Shown here: positions 54,052-63,602 of the stretch, in pieces
Layout: each line of letters starts with the position of its first letter
Position numbering within the stretch: position 1 is the stretch's first letter
NCBI RefSeq assembly: GCF_009862125.1
Contig: NZ_WWHX01000901.1
Location: 1 to 64,000, forward strand
Reading direction: 5' to 3'
DNA: 64,000 bases
Origin: Streptomyces sp. SID5910
GTDB taxonomy: Bacteria > Actinomycetota > Actinomycetes > Streptomycetales > Streptomycetaceae
Made by a program: the position numbers and the translations under genes
Notes under the pieces: generated by a model
Seen by the model: the letters and a program-made list of their open reading frames with translations, nothing else
Databases searched by the model: none
Told to the model about the DNA's origin: nothing

Positions 54052-54483
54052 TCAAGGGGATGGCGGGGGCCACTCTGGGAGGCGGTTACGCAGCAAGCCC
54101 ATCTCCGCCAAGAGCTGGTCGCCCTGGGCCTGAGCGGCGAGGTGTGGGGGGTCGATGTACTCCCAATCGCACCGGCCGGGATGGTGCGTGAAGATCGTGC
54201 AGACCCCGCTGAGCGGAGTGCGCGACTTCAGGCAGCAGTCAAGGTCGGCCAGCCCTTGACGCTCATCGGTCCAGCACAGGAAGACGTCCGAGTCGGGATC
54301 GGTACGGGACCCTGAGCGCAGAAAGGCTGCGTGGAAGTCGTGGGCCACATCCTCAAGAAGGCACTGAAGTACCGTGTCCGAGGCCCACTCGATGGAGGCG
54401 CGCGGAGAGCTGATCTTCTCGGCCAGCGTCCGAGTCTCGTCGCTCGCCTCGGTCGTGGCGGTGCACCGGTAGCCGGGGGTCAT
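54052..54483 (-). CDS. Hypothetical protein
   Basis: A 143-residue acidic protein (MTPGYRCTATTEASDETRTL at the start) with Cys, Trp and Asp scattered as in a folded cytoplasmic protein (FLCWTDERQGLADLDCCLKS). ATG 54483 has GGAGG six to seven bases upstream and overlaps the stop of the 52-residue gene. It ends a three-gene leftward operon with that gene and a HATPase protein. Similar trios are frequent regulatory modules in Streptomyces; function not recognised. Confidence 0.6.
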   Translation of the reverse strand: MTPGYRCTATTEASDETRTLAEKISSPRASIEWASDTVLQCLLEDVAHDFHAAFLRSGSRTDPDSDVFLCWTDERQGLADLDCCLKSRTPLSGVCTIFTHHPGRCDWEYIDPPHLAAQAQGDQLLAEMGLLRNRLPEWPPPSP

Positions 54484-54638
54484 CGGGTGGCCTCCGTCCT
54501 CGACCGCCAGGCCGCACGCCACTTCTCGTGAAGCTGCGCACCCCGCGGGCACTCGCGCTCCGCCACGCACCGCACACAGGACAGGTAATGCGTGGACCAC
54601 GCGCGGAAGGTGATCTGCGTGGGGCTCCACTCAGTCAC
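54480..54638 (-). CDS. 52-residue Cys-rich hypothetical protein
   Basis: A short protein starting VTEWSPTQITFRAWSTHYLS, with CVRC and a further Cys (ECP), a possible small zinc site. GTG 54638 follows GGAGGTGG at a good distance. Its stop overlaps the next ATG (ATGA) and its start lies inside the HATPase gene end, so it is embedded in the operon. Too short for usual prediction but well supported by spacing. Confidence 0.55.
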   Translation of the reverse strand: MTEWSPTQITFRAWSTHYLSCVRCVAERECPRGAQLHEKWRAAWRSRTEATR

Positions 54639-55074
54639 CGCGCGCCACCTCCGCCCACACGGCCTTACCGAACGGTCGCTCGACGACGTCCCACCGGGCG
54701 GCGAGAGCGGCGACGATGTGCAGTCCCCGGCCGCGCGCCCGCTCATCGGAGTCGGTACGGAGGCGGGGCCGCTTCCGCCGAGTGTCGTGTACCTCGACCC
54801 GCACGCAATTCGCCGTGGGCAGCACGACGACCATCACCGAGTCGTCGGGCTCGCCCCCATACCTGTAAGCGTTCGTGACCAGCTCCGAGACGATCAGGCA
54901 GACGTCATCCATCTTCGTCTCGGGCATCGGCGGATCACCCCTGAGCAGCACGGCCCGCACATGTTCGCGAGCTGCGCGGGGAGTCCCCGCCTCGGAGGGG
55001 AAGACCGCCATCGCGGCCGGGCCGGACAGCGCTTGCTCATCGGCCCGTAAGACATCCGCTCGCATGTACGCCAT
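54631..55074 (-). CDS. ATP-binding anti-sigma-type protein (HATPase_c_2)
   Basis: A 147-residue GHKL-fold protein: LIVSELVTNAYRYGG is the N-box, VEVHDTRRKRP the G1 region and RGRGLHIVAALAARW the G2 box. This is the RsbW-like single-domain ATPase/kinase group that is very numerous in Streptomyces, and it is commonly found next to XRE/DUF397 genes as here. ATG 55074 with GAGGGA upstream. Target unknown. Confidence 0.88.
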   Translation of the reverse strand: MAYMRADVLRADEQALSGPAAMAVFPSEAGTPRAAREHVRAVLLRGDPPMPETKMDDVCLIVSELVTNAYRYGGEPDDSVMVVVLPTANCVRVEVHDTRRKRPRLRTDSDERARGRGLHIVAALAARWDVVERPFGKAVWAEVARGD

Positions 55075-55214
55075 GCAAACTCCCTCGCCATGGGTGCCAG
55101 TCGGCGCAGAGTTTCGTAACGCGCAACACAGGCACGGCAACGTTTCGTGACACTACAGTGCGCCTTTACGCACCCACTGTGCAACCCTCGCAGGACTGAA
55201 ATGAGAATTCGCAT

Positions 55215-56181
55215 ATGCCCGCGAGAGAGGCAGCTCAGGAAGGGGCATCCGAGGTGACATCCCCGGAGCACAAACGGCAGACTGTCGGGTGGGACTCAGG
55301 AGGGGAGGCGACATTGAGCGGCCCAACCGTGCGCCGGCGCAGGCTCGGCAAGAAGCTGCGCGCCCTGCGCGACGCCCAACAGCTCACCCTCGAAGACGTT
55401 GCCGACAAGAGTGACGGTGCGTTCACCGTGGCCAAGCTGTCGCGGCTGGAGCTGGCCAAGTCCGCAGCCAAGCCGGCCGACGTCGAGGCGCTGCTCAGTC
55501 TGTACGGGGCCGACGACGCCGAGTTGCGAAGTGCGCTGCTGTCCCTCGCCCGCGAGGGTGCGCAACGCGGCTGGTGGCACAGCTATCGCGGTGTCCTCTC
55601 GCCGGTCTACGAAGACCTGATCAGCTTGGAGCACGAGGCGTCGACCGTGCGTACGTGGCAGATGGGGCTCATTCCCGGGCTGCTTCAGACCGCCGAGTAC
55701 GCCCGCGAGGTCATCACGACCACCGCCATGTCCGCGGCTGTCGAGGGGCGTATCGATCCCCTAGTCGAGGTACGCCTCGCCCGACAGTCCGTCCTCACCC
55801 GCGACGACCCCGTGCACCTCTGGGCGATCATCGCCGAGAGCGCACTCCGCACTCCGCACTCAGTGCGTCGGCGCGGGCGTCATGCGCGACCAGCTCGGCC
55901 GACTCCTCGACCGCGGCCGACGCCCACACGTAACGATCCAAGTTCTGCCCTCAGACTCGCCGCCGCACGTCGGCCAGATGGGCAGTTACTCGCTCCTGTC
56001 GTTCGAGGACGGCGCAGACCTCGACGTCGTGCACGTCGAGTCGCTGACGTCCGCCCTGTACGTCGAGGACCCGGCAGACGTCGACGTCTACCGGGACGCG
56101 TTCGAGCGGTTGCGCGCTGCTGCACTGTCGCCCGAACACTCCGCCGACCGCATCGCACAGATAAGGGAACACACCACATGA
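55215..56181 (+). pseudogene. XRE-DUF5753 regulator broken by a frameshift
   Basis: The frame opens at ATG 55215 (GTG 55254 also possible) with an XRE domain (LGKKLRALRDAQQLTLEDVADKS) and the start of the DUF5753 domain, up to LWAIIAESALR. There a 7-bp tandem repeat changes frame. The rest of DUF5753 (VMRDQLGRLLDRGRRPHVTIQVLP to the stop at 56181) lies in another frame. Removing one 7-bp copy restores a continuous protein of about 319 residues. In the present sequence the 5' frame instead runs on, out of register, into the DUF397 gene. It is either a recent mutation, a switchable repeat or a sequencing error. Confidence 0.8.
55842..55862 (+). repeat. 7-bp tandem repeat causing the frameshift
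   Basis: GCACTCC at 55842-55848 and 55849-55855, then GCACTCA at 55856-55862. One copy fewer gives the intact DUF5753 frame (...ESALRTQCVGAGVMRDQ). Confidence 0.85.
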
Positions 56182-56387
56182 ACCACATCGCAGACGCCTC
56201 GACGCTCCCCGTGACCTGGTGGAAGTCGTCGGCGTCCGGCGCACAGTCCGACTGCGTCGAATTCGGCATCGTCAACGTGGCGACCGTCGCCGTCCGCGAC
56301 AGTAAGGCCCCGACCGGTCCGGCGCTCCTGCTCGACCGTGCGAGCCTGGCCGGCCTCGTCGACGGCATCAAGTCCGGCGCGCTGTAG
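56178..56387 (+). CDS. DUF397 protein
   Basis: A 69-residue DUF397 protein: LPVTWWKSSASGAQSDCVEF, VAVRDSK and a hydrophobic end. Such proteins follow XRE-DUF5753 regulators and are thought to work as their partners in toxin-antitoxin-like or developmental control (AbaA/BldB-type pairs). Its ATG overlaps the regulator's stop by four bases. Followed by a hairpin. Confidence 0.9.
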   Translation: MNHIADASTLPVTWWKSSASGAQSDCVEFGIVNVATVAVRDSKAPTGPALLLDRASLAGLVDGIKSGAL

Positions 56388-56405
56388 GCCGGGTACGCAG
56401 AAAGG

Positions 56406-56441
56406 CGCCCCCCGCGCGGCCGTGTGGCCGTACGGGGGGCG
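56406..56441. terminator. Bidirectional terminator between DUF397 and the prophage genes
   Basis: Outer stem CGCCCCCCG/CGGGGGGCG (56406-56414, 56433-56441) with an inner GGCC/GGCC pairing, between convergent genes. Confidence 0.7.
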
Positions 56442-56445
56442 TTCG

Positions 56446-56712
56446 TCATGCGCGGGTGGCGTACTGCCACAGGCTGAAGACCAGGCCGACCAGACCGACC
56501 AGGGCGGCCAGCGACGGGAGCGGCCAGCGGGCGCGTTCGAGGGCGTCGAGCCGCGTCTCATGGTCCGATATGGCGCGGTCGGTCTGGTCGCCGCGCTGCA
56601 CGAGCAGGGCGAGGCTCCCGTCGACGCGGGCGAACCCCGTCTCCATCGTCCCGCGGAGCCTCTCCAGCTCGACGGCGACCGCCGCCGGGTCGGACGGGGT
56701 GGGGATCGTCAC
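56446..56712 (-). CDS. Small membrane protein of the lysis module
   Basis: An 88-residue protein: a coiled-coil-like charged region (GDQTDRAISDHETRLDALERA) and one C-terminal membrane helix (PLPSLAALVGLVGLVFSLW). It resembles XhlA-type or DUF2746 phage proteins that sit beside holins. GTG 56712 overlaps the holin stop by four bases. Confidence 0.65.
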   Translation of the reverse strand: MTIPTPSDPAAVAVELERLRGTMETGFARVDGSLALLVQRGDQTDRAISDHETRLDALERARWPLPSLAALVGLVGLVFSLWQYATRA

Positions 56713-56945
56713 CGGCCGCCCCCGTCGGCGTCGTCGACCAGGCCGAGGCCGAACCGGTCGAGCAGGGCCTCGACGGACGGCAGTGCCATGACTCGGGCGA
56801 GGCCGCCCGCAACGGCGAGGGCGCCGGCGACGTACGGGAGGGAGCCGGGGACGCCGGACGCGGCGACGATGCCCGGCAGGGCGACGGCACCCGCTACGGC
56901 GGTCTGCATCACGGTGCGGATGGTGCGCTTGTTCTCGGGGGACAT
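56709..56945 (-). CDS. Holin
   Basis: A 78-residue protein with two hydrophobic segments (TAVAGAVALPGIVAASGVPG and LPYVAGALAVAGGLARVM) between a basic N-terminus (SPENKRTIRT) and an acidic tail (LVDDADGGG). This topology and its place after the endolysin gene mark an actinophage holin. ATG 56945. Confidence 0.75.
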   Translation of the reverse strand: MSPENKRTIRTVMQTAVAGAVALPGIVAASGVPGSLPYVAGALAVAGGLARVMALPSVEALLDRFGLGLVDDADGGGR

Positions 56946-57005
56946 GGGGGGTGCTCCATTTCTGGGGGGTGGGTCCGCCCCGCGGCCGGGGCGGAGTGGG
57001 GATGG

Positions 57006-58082
57006 TCAGGCGAACAGCCGGCGCCACGTCTCCGGGCCCGGGTATCCGTCCGCGTCGCTGCCGGTCCAGTGCTGCGCGCGCTGGAACGCCTCGACGGCTC
57101 GGCGGTCGGACTCCGACCACTTCGGGCCGGGGCCAACGGAGTAGTGCTTGCCGTAGCCCTTGGCGACCAGCTGGCGGCCGAGCTGCGTCACGTAGGCGTT
57201 GTTCGCCCCGGGACGGAACTTGTCGCGGCCCGGAAACGCGGGCGCGGACGCCGTGGTCGTCTTGCCCGGGAGGGTGCCGAGCAGGGCGCGGAGCGATGTC
57301 TCGCCCGGCACTCCGTCGGCGTCGCCGCCCGGCGCGGTGCCGGTGAAGCCGAGCAGCACCTGAAAGTCGCTGAAGTTCTCGGTGTCGGCGTCGGTCCACC
57401 GGGGCCCGGGGCCGGACGTGTAGTGCCGGCCGAACCCCTTCGCGACCAGGGCGCGGCCGACGGCGGTCACGTGGTCGCCGTACGCGCCGTAGCCGTACTC
57501 CAGACCGCTGATCGTCACCTTGTAGCGGGCGACGCTCCCGCCCGGGATGACGCTCCCGCCCGGCGTCGGCGCGGCCTCGTAGCCCTCGGCAGGCATGCCC
57601 GCCTTGACCCACGCGTAGAGCTTGGTGCCGGGACACAGGGTGGCGATGCCGTCGCGGTGGCCGCGCTTGGCGAGGGTCTTGCCGGTCCGTCGGCATGCCT
57701 CGTCGTACAGGGCGCGGCACGCGGCGAGGGCCGTCGCGCTCGGCTCCTGGTCGCCGCCGATCGCGATCTGGACGCCAAAGCCGCTGATGTTGTGGTTGGG
57801 GCAGTGCGCGCCCTGGCGGTCCCATCCGCGGCCCTCGAAAATCTCGCCAGCCTGCGAGACGACGAAGTTGTACCCGATGCCCGCCCAGCCGTTGCCGAAG
57901 TGCTCGGCCTCGATGGCGCGCGGGATGGCGTAGCCGGTGCGCGTGATGTGGCTCGCCCCGTCGTAGTGCACGAAGAACTCGCTGCGGGAGCTGAGCGGCA
58001 CGTAGGCGGGGCCATCGCTGGCCGCATCGTGGTCCCACGGGGTGGCGCCCCACGTGGCGCGGCTGATGATCGATACGGACAT
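57006..58082 (-). CDS. Endolysin: PGRP amidase with two peptidoglycan-binding repeats
   Basis: A 358-residue N-acetylmuramoyl-L-alanine amidase. The PGRP-type domain (ISRATWGA at the start, FFVHYDGA, FEGRGWDRQGAHCPNHN, KRGHRDGIATLCPG) gives the zinc-binding His residues and Cys. Two similar C-terminal repeats follow: VGRALVAKGFGRHYTSGPGPRW and LGRQLVAKGYGKHYSVGPGPKW (each cited in part), the peptidoglycan-binding modules typical of Streptomyces phages. It cuts the cell wall at lysis. Confidence 0.9.
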   Translation of the reverse strand: MSVSIISRATWGATPWDHDAASDGPAYVPLSSRSEFFVHYDGASHITRTGYAIPRAIEAEHFGNGWAGIGYNFVVSQAGEIFEGRGWDRQGAHCPNHNISGFGVQIAIGGDQEPSATALAACRALYDEACRRTGKTLAKRGHRDGIATLCPGTKLYAWVKAGMPAEGYEAAPTPGGSVIPGGSVARYKVTISGLEYGYGAYGDHVTAVGRALVAKGFGRHYTSGPGPRWTDADTENFSDFQVLLGFTGTAPGGDADGVPGETSLRALLGTLPGKTTTASAPAFPGRDKFRPGANNAYVTQLGRQLVAKGYGKHYSVGPGPKWSESDRRAVEAFQRAQHWTGSDADGYPGPETWRRLFA

Positions 58083-58149
58083 GGGCGGTGGTCTCCAGAC
58101 ATGAGAAAACGCCCCGGCGCGGTGCGCGGGGCGTGCGGTGATGCGGGGG

Positions 58150-58869
58150 TTACGGGGCGGAGTTGAGGTTGTCGTACTCGACGTAGGCCGTGGACGCCGG
58201 GTCGTTGCTGTAGGCCGGGGTGTCGAGCTGCAACGTAGTCGCGCCGATCACCCACGCCGGGGTGGGCAGGGTGCGCCGAGTCGTCCACGTGAGCCCGTCT
58301 GGCGAGGTGGCCCATGTGAGAGTCCCGGCCGTCTCCGTGATCCGCCACCACCGGTGAGCGGTCGCGTTGTACGGGAGAGCCACCGCGTTGTCGTCCCAGT
58401 AGGACACGTTCGAGACGAGCCGTAGCGTGCCCGCCGCAGCGTCGTACGTGAAGCCAGCCGACGTGCCCTCGACACCAGACAGCACTTGGAACGACGCCGT
58501 CGTGGCGGTCGCCGGGGCGACCAGCGCCGGCACCTTCGGGACCTCGACGAACAGGCCCGACCCTTCGAGCTGCCACGCGGGCGCAGACTGCAACGCGGCG
58601 TAGTCGGAGGCGGTCGGCACTCGGGCACGCCCGCCCGTCTCCGTCACCCCGCCGTACGCGTCCGGCCACAGGGCCTCAGACACGACGCCGTCGTTGAAGG
58701 TGTCGGCCAGATTGGCGAACAGGCGAGGGTTCGGCGCCGGGGCGAGCATCTCGACCCACGCGACCCCGGTCCACCGCTTCGCCGACGCCACCGGCACCCA
58801 CGCGGTGCCCGTCCACCGCTGCGGCGTGAACGGTGCCCACGCTGTGCCGGTCCACCGTTGCGCGCTCAC
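58150..58869 (-). CDS. Phage tail-associated protein with RWTGTAW repeats
   Basis: A 239-residue protein. The N-terminus repeats RWTGTAW three times (residues about 4-45), a motif of phage structural proteins. The remainder (ADTFNDGVVSEALWPDAYGG onwards) looks like a concanavalin-like carbohydrate-binding beta-sandwich. GTG 58869 gives a 4-base overlap with the fibre gene; GTG 58878 is an alternative. Likely a receptor-binding tip component. Confidence 0.6.
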   Translation of the reverse strand: MSAQRWTGTAWAPFTPQRWTGTAWVPVASAKRWTGVAWVEMLAPAPNPRLFANLADTFNDGVVSEALWPDAYGGVTETGGRARVPTASDYAALQSAPAWQLEGSGLFVEVPKVPALVAPATATTASFQVLSGVEGTSAGFTYDAAAGTLRLVSNVSYWDDNAVALPYNATAHRWWRITETAGTLTWATSPDGLTWTTRRTLPTPAWVIGATTLQLDTPAYSNDPASTAYVEYDNLNSAP

Positions 58870-59717
58870 CAGAGCCACACGTCACCGACCGCGGGCGCGG
58901 CCGGTGCGGTCTGCTGCACGTAGATGCCGACGTCGGCGGCCTTGATGACGACGGCAGCCGCGCTCTTGCCGTTCACGGATTGCACGACGCCTGCGGCGCC
59001 GGCGGGGCCGCGAAGATTGCCCTTCGGGGAGCCCCATCCTGCTGCGGTCTTCTGGTAGATGTCGCCCGTGTCGGCGCGGATGAGGACGTCGCCGTCGGCC
59101 ACTGGCGCGGAGTCTGTGCCGGTGGTGTTGACGATGATCGCGGAGCCGCGGATGTTGCCGCCGACCTTCGCCCAGGTGCCGCCGGTGCGCGCCCACAGGG
59201 TGACCGTGGTCGAGGTGATGCCGTAGTAGGTCGCCGTCGTGTACTGGGTGTAGACGTCGCCGTCTTGGCCCAGGCTAGCGGCCGGCGGGGTGCTGCCCGT
59301 GTAGACCTGCGAACCTGGCGTGCCCGGCTCGCCCGGGTCGCCCTTGACCGCGACATAGTTCGGCGTCGTCGGATCGGTCGGGGCGATGTCCGCGATGTCG
59401 ACTGCGGGCGTAGCCGCGGGCAAGAGCACTTGGAACGGCGGGCGGTTGATACCGACGCCGACGAGCTGCTCGGCGACGCTGTACGACCAGTCGGAAGGGT
59501 TCATGCCGGGGGCGTCGGTGGCCGGGAGGTCGATGGCGAACGCCCCGGTTGCGTCGAGTTGGGCGTAGACGGGCCCGCCGAGGATGACGTCATAGTTGGC
59601 GAACGTGATCAGCGACGGTGCGCGGAACACGACCTGGCCGGCGAGGGGCTTGCCGGCGTCGTCGAGGGACAGATAGCGGCCGGTCACGCGGACGGTGGGT
59701 ATCCCGTCGGGAAGCAT
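58866..59717 (-). CDS. Tail fibre with collagen-like segments
   Basis: A 283-residue protein. An N-terminal beta domain (VTGRYLSLDDAGKPLAGQVVF) is followed by collagen-like GDPGEPGTPG, a beta-rich central piece, and a second GPAGAAG stretch near the C-terminus. These Gly-x-y blocks form trimers in phage fibres. Probable host-recognition fibre. Confidence 0.7.
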   Translation of the reverse strand: MLPDGIPTVRVTGRYLSLDDAGKPLAGQVVFRAPSLITFANYDVILGGPVYAQLDATGAFAIDLPATDAPGMNPSDWSYSVAEQLVGVGINRPPFQVLLPAATPAVDIADIAPTDPTTPNYVAVKGDPGEPGTPGSQVYTGSTPPAASLGQDGDVYTQYTTATYYGITSTTVTLWARTGGTWAKVGGNIRGSAIIVNTTGTDSAPVADGDVLIRADTGDIYQKTAAGWGSPKGNLRGPAGAAGVVQSVNGKSAAAVVIKAADVGIYVQQTAPAAPAVGDVWLW

Positions 59718-59739
59718 GGGGGAGGGGGGTCCTTCCTGA

Positions 59740-60465
59740 TCAGGAAGCGGAACCGACGCCGTACAGGGCGTAGGGGGCGAGGTAGACCGAGCCGGTACCG
59801 GAGACGACCCGGGCCTCGATGCGGACGTCGACTTCCTTGCCGTACTCGTAGTTCGGGATCTCGGCGATGTCCGCCATCTGTGGGGTACCTGATGCGCTGG
59901 TGGCGATCACCGTGCCGTCGACGGTGATGCGGGACTGGGCGACGACTCCCCCGTCCCACTTGCCGTACAGGTAGTAGCGCAGCCGGGGATGCTGCGTCGG
60001 TGCGCGGATGCGCGCCACCTCTTCCCACGACGTGCTCGACGTGTGCGGCCACAGCTTGTAGTCCGACGCGATCGGCGTGCCGTAGGGAATCCACGGCCGG
60101 TACAGACCGCCCGCCTTGACGTCCTCCAACAGGAGGCCGTGCCCGCGCGCATCGAACAGCCGCAGCACCTGCGCTTCGTCCGTCCCGGTGCCGTTGTAGA
60201 GGCTCATGGCAACGGAACCGTCCCGGCGTTTCATGATGACGCCGAACTCGCTGACGCCGTTGTCCGGGTTGTAGATGTCGCCGAGACGGAGGATCTCAAC
60301 ACCGCCCGGAGCGCGCACGATGAGCTGCCCGCCCTCGCCGATTGTCACGTCTCCGTTCAGGATTTCGGTGAGCGCGGGCCGCATCTGCGACCGTCCACGC
60401 AGCTCGCGCACCTCGCGCTCCAACTTGCTGAGCCGGTCCAACACGTCTTGCGGCACGAACGGCAC
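59740..60465 (-). CDS. Phage minor tail/baseplate protein
   Basis: A 241-residue protein: an N-terminal coiled coil (DVLDRLSKLEREVRELRGRS), a beta-helix-like part (GEGGQLIVRAPGGVEILRLG) and a jelly-roll C-terminus. GTG 60465 has GGAGG upstream and overlaps the upstream gene's TAG by one base. Exact role unknown. Confidence 0.65.
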   Translation of the reverse strand: MPFVPQDVLDRLSKLEREVRELRGRSQMRPALTEILNGDVTIGEGGQLIVRAPGGVEILRLGDIYNPDNGVSEFGVIMKRRDGSVAMSLYNGTGTDEAQVLRLFDARGHGLLLEDVKAGGLYRPWIPYGTPIASDYKLWPHTSSTSWEEVARIRAPTQHPRLRYYLYGKWDGGVVAQSRITVDGTVIATSASGTPQMADIAEIPNYEYGKEVDVRIEARVVSGTGSVYLAPYALYGVGSAS

Positions 60466-61574
60466 TACGGAACCTCCAAATACAGCTTGGCCGTCTCGGG
60501 ACGGCCGCGTTCGGGGGGAGTGATGGACATGCCGACCACCCGGTACCGGGCGTCGAGGACGTCGGGATGCCACAGGTCGCGGATGCGGAGCCGGACCGTG
60601 GCGCCGAGCAGCGCGGGCGTGATCTGTCCGCCGAGCAGCACCTCGACCTCGGGGATGACGACCGGGTTGCGGGCGGTCGACCAGTCGGCGCGGGCGTGCG
60701 CGTTGAGGGTGTCCTGTCGTTCAACGGTGGTGTAGTCGCTGGTGCCGTCGAGGCGCGGCCAGCCGGCCGCCACGTCGACGTCGTCGACGAGCAGCTCGGA
60801 CGTGAGCGGGTACGAGTCGGCGGCCTGGTTGCTGTTGACCGTGGCGCCGCGGGATTGCCATGCGTTGGCCTTCTGCGTGGCGTCGGTCGGCCACGTGTAG
60901 GACAGCACCGCGCCGGGGTGGTCGAGGACGATATCCGTCGCGCCCGTGGTGATCTTCGGATAGCCGAGTTGGAGCCGCTTCACCCTGCGGCCGTCCGTGT
61001 CCCGGAACGACGCGATACGCCACTCGAACCCGCCCTCGACGGCCGCGAGATCGTCGAGCAGGTCACCTACGGCCGGGAGGTCGTACCGCAGGTACGTACG
61101 GTCGCGGAGCACGCCCGATGTGAGCGGGTCGTAGGTGATGCCGATATCGCCGCCGGGCGTGTTCTGCACGTAGTCGATCAGGCCGCGGGCGATGTCGAGC
61201 TGATCGACCTGCACGGCCACCTGCGTGTCGTACAGGAGTCGGCGGTAGAGATAGGACTCCCAGCCGCCGCACTGGACCTGCGCGCCGAGGAAGCCGCGTT
61301 GATCACTGCCCAGGGACAGCGTCCACAGAATGCCGCCCCACCAGATGTCGCGGCCCCGCTCGACCCACACGCCCGTGCGGCCGGGCACCAGCGCGCGCCG
61401 GGCCCGGTCGGCGATCTTCCGATTGGGGATCGGCACCGTGCCCGTCAACCTGCCTGTCTTGCCGATGTAGTCGTCCAGGCTCACGCCGCTCACCGGCAGG
61501 ACGTCGAGGAGCTGGTCGGAGCGGAGATCGCAGAACAGCAGCCGATACGGGGGCGCGAGGCTCGCGCGGGTCAC
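60465..61574 (-). CDS. Phage tail protein, Gp37-like
   Basis: A 369-residue structural protein with the hub-like features of siphovirus Gp37-type (ReqiPepy6) tail proteins: an N-terminal [37 protein letters not shown], and a C-terminal [10 protein letters not shown] domain. GTG 61574 overlaps the upstream stop. Position right after the distal tail gene fits a tail hub/tip protein. Confidence 0.75.
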   Translation of the reverse strand: MTRASLAPPYRLLFCDLRSDQLLDVLPVSGVSLDDYIGKTGRLTGTVPIPNRKIADRARRALVPGRTGVWVERGRDIWWGGILWTLSLGSDQRGFLGAQVQCGGWESYLYRRLLYDTQVAVQVDQLDIARGLIDYVQNTPGGDIGITYDPLTSGVLRDRTYLRYDLPAVGDLLDDLAAVEGGFEWRIASFRDTDGRRVKRLQLGYPKITTGATDIVLDHPGAVLSYTWPTDATQKANAWQSRGATVNSNQAADSYPLTSELLVDDVDVAAGWPRLDGTSDYTTVERQDTLNAHARADWSTARNPVVIPEVEVLLGGQITPALLGATVRLRIRDLWHPDVLDARYRVVGMSITPPERGRPETAKLYLEVP

Positions 61575-62620
61575 TCGGCCACCTCGTACGTGATGTCGCC
61601 CGCGACCCAGCCACCCGTGCCCATCGTGATTCCGGCGGCGGACAGGGTGGACGTGATCTCGGCCGAGCTGGTCACGGCGTACGTACTGACCGCGCCGCCG
61701 TTGTCGGCGAGGAACGCCCAGCCTGCCCGCCAGGTACCGCTACCGCGACTGATCGTGCACGTGCCGGTCCACCGCATGCCGCCCAGCGATGCCGGGGGAA
61801 CCGGCAGGCTGATCACAGGCAGGTTCCCGCTGGTGCTCGACCCCCAGGCCAGATTCCAGGCCACCGCGACGCGATTCGCGTCGCGCAGGTACCGCGCCCG
61901 GAGGGAGCCGTTACCGAGTGTCGTGTTCGACAGGGTCGGCGTGTACGACTGCCACCCGGCCGCGGGCGGCGGGTACGCCTCCCAGACGTCGTCAGCGGCG
62001 TTCCAGCGTTCGAGGCCGGTTCCGGTGTCCCGGTACTGGCCGTCGTAGGCGCCGGCGTACGTGCCCGCGGCGCCCTGCGGGACGATGCCTCCCACGGCCG
62101 TCGTGTACTGCCGCCGGTCGGTGAGCGCCGTCGACCAGTTGATACCCCCCGTGCCCGCCGAGGCGCCCGCGGGCACGGTCACGTCCCACAGACGCAGGTA
62201 TCCGGCCGGGAGAACCGGCGGGGCAGGCGTCGCAGACGCCTGCCCCTCGACGACCTCGATCGCGGCGAGCGTCTGCCCGCTCACGTCGTACAGGCCGTCG
62301 TAGACGTGCACCGCCACGGTGTCGATCCGCGTGAACTGCGCCGCGCCGTCCGTGAACGTCACCGTCTCGGGCGAGGTCACGGCGACCGGGTAGGCGCCCT
62401 GCGCGGCTGTGCCCTGCACCGCGCCGCGCCCGATGCCGATGCGTAGAGACATGGCGCCGGCCGACGTCGCAGCGAACGGATTGCCGCCCGGGACCACTCC
62501 CGGGCGGGTGGTCAGTTCACCGTCGGGCGTCATCGTGCCGACCGGCGTCAGTCGAGTGTCTTCGCGGGTCTGCCCGGGGCCCGATCCGCCCGGCAGCAGC
62601 CATGCAGCGCGCACCGTCAC
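61571..62620 (-). CDS. Phage receptor-binding/tail tip protein
   Basis: A 349-residue protein beginning [19 protein letters not shown]. The N-terminal half is typical of actinophage minor tail proteins ([18 protein letters not shown]); the C-terminal half is Ser/Thr/Gly-rich beta structure ([22 protein letters not shown]) as in receptor-binding domains. GTG 62620 start. Confidence 0.65.
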   Translation of the reverse strand: MTVRAAWLLPGGSGPGQTREDTRLTPVGTMTPDGELTTRPGVVPGGNPFAATSAGAMSLRIGIGRGAVQGTAAQGAYPVAVTSPETVTFTDGAAQFTRIDTVAVHVYDGLYDVSGQTLAAIEVVEGQASATPAPPVLPAGYLRLWDVTVPAGASAGTGGINWSTALTDRRQYTTAVGGIVPQGAAGTYAGAYDGQYRDTGTGLERWNAADDVWEAYPPPAAGWQSYTPTLSNTTLGNGSLRARYLRDANRVAVAWNLAWGSSTSGNLPVISLPVPPASLGGMRWTGTCTISRGSGTWRAGWAFLADNGGAVSTYAVTSSAEITSTLSAAGITMGTGGWVAGDITYEVAE

Positions 62621-62632
62621 GGCGTCGCCTCC

Positions 62633-63598
62633 TTAGAAGTAGGCCGACCGCCACCGGAGGGTGACGGACGCGGCGGGGTCGGTCGAGCCGGGCGCGGCCC
62701 GGAAGATGAGGGGAGTAGTCGTCGGCATCAGGACGCCGCCGACGAGCTCGCCCGGGGCGAGCGTCCATGTCTGCTCAGGCACCGAGCGGGCGGTCGCGGT
62801 TGACAGGCGCGAGGCGGTCTCGTTGAGCGTCACCGTGCCCGCGCGGGTGTCGACCGTGAGGACGTCACCCGCGGCCAACGGGAGGTCGTATTCGAGGACG
62901 TCGCCCGTGGCCAAGTTCGTGAGCGACGGCCGGACGACCGGGCCCCGGAACTCGATCAGCGGGTGCGTGGCCGCGCTGCCCGCGTTCATGACGGACAGGG
63001 CGCCCGTGCGGCCGGGTTCACCGAACGCGAGGCCTCCGTCGGCGCCCGCGCCGGTGTGCCAGTCGAGGCCCGTATCGGTCCCCGTCTCCGCGCTGGTGTG
63101 CCAGTCGAGGCCCTGCTCGGGCATCGGCAGGCGCGCCGAGTCGGACCGTTCGACCAGCTCATACCGGCGCGGATCGGTCGCCTCCCACTCGACCGCCGCC
63201 TCCTGAATGGAGCCGACCCGGTAGCCGGGCCCCGTAGGGATCAGCCGGCGGGTGGCCCGGGCGTAGGCGAGCAGCGGCCCGCGTTCGTCGAGCCACACCA
63301 CGAGCGGTAGTTCGTCCTCGACGGGCACCGTGCCCGCTTCCAGCGCGCCCACGGCGGCGCCGATCGATCCGCGGGGTGCGCGGATCATCAGGCCTTCCAC
63401 GGTGACCGTGCGGGCTTGCGCGAGCAGCCGGCCCGGGAAGCTGCCGTGCGCGTCGGACCGCGCCACGGTCCCGGAGTCGAGGCCTGGCAGGTCACCCCAG
63501 CCGGACAGTGTCTTCCACCGGTACGGGGTGCCGGGGCCGAGCAGCAGCGGCCCATATTGGATGTGGCCCGGCCGGGTCACCAGATCGCCAGCAGCCAC
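62633..63598 (-). CDS. Phage distal tail protein (siphovirus Dit type)
   Basis: A 321-residue protein: GTPYRWKTLSGWGDLPGLDSG and RTVTVEGLMIRAPRGSIGA in the N-terminal Dit-like domain, then an insertion and a C-terminal galectin-like domain (GVLMPTTTPLIFRA). GTG 63598 is used, 4 bases past the tape-measure stop. It would link the tube to the tip complex. Confidence 0.75.
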   Translation of the reverse strand: MAAGDLVTRPGHIQYGPLLLGPGTPYRWKTLSGWGDLPGLDSGTVARSDAHGSFPGRLLAQARTVTVEGLMIRAPRGSIGAAVGALEAGTVPVEDELPLVVWLDERGPLLAYARATRRLIPTGPGYRVGSIQEAAVEWEATDPRRYELVERSDSARLPMPEQGLDWHTSAETGTDTGLDWHTGAGADGGLAFGEPGRTGALSVMNAGSAATHPLIEFRGPVVRPSLTNLATGDVLEYDLPLAAGDVLTVDTRAGTVTLNETASRLSTATARSVPEQTWTLAPGELVGGVLMPTTTPLIFRAAPGSTDPAASVTLRWRSAYF

Positions 63599-63602
63599 CG
63601 TG

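Noticed and set aside
55215..56387. A 390-residue fusion of XRE, DUF5753 and DUF397
   Set aside because: The middle part is Arg/Pro-rich out-of-frame sequence; the proper DUF5753 end and the DUF397 start exist as an overlapping pair.
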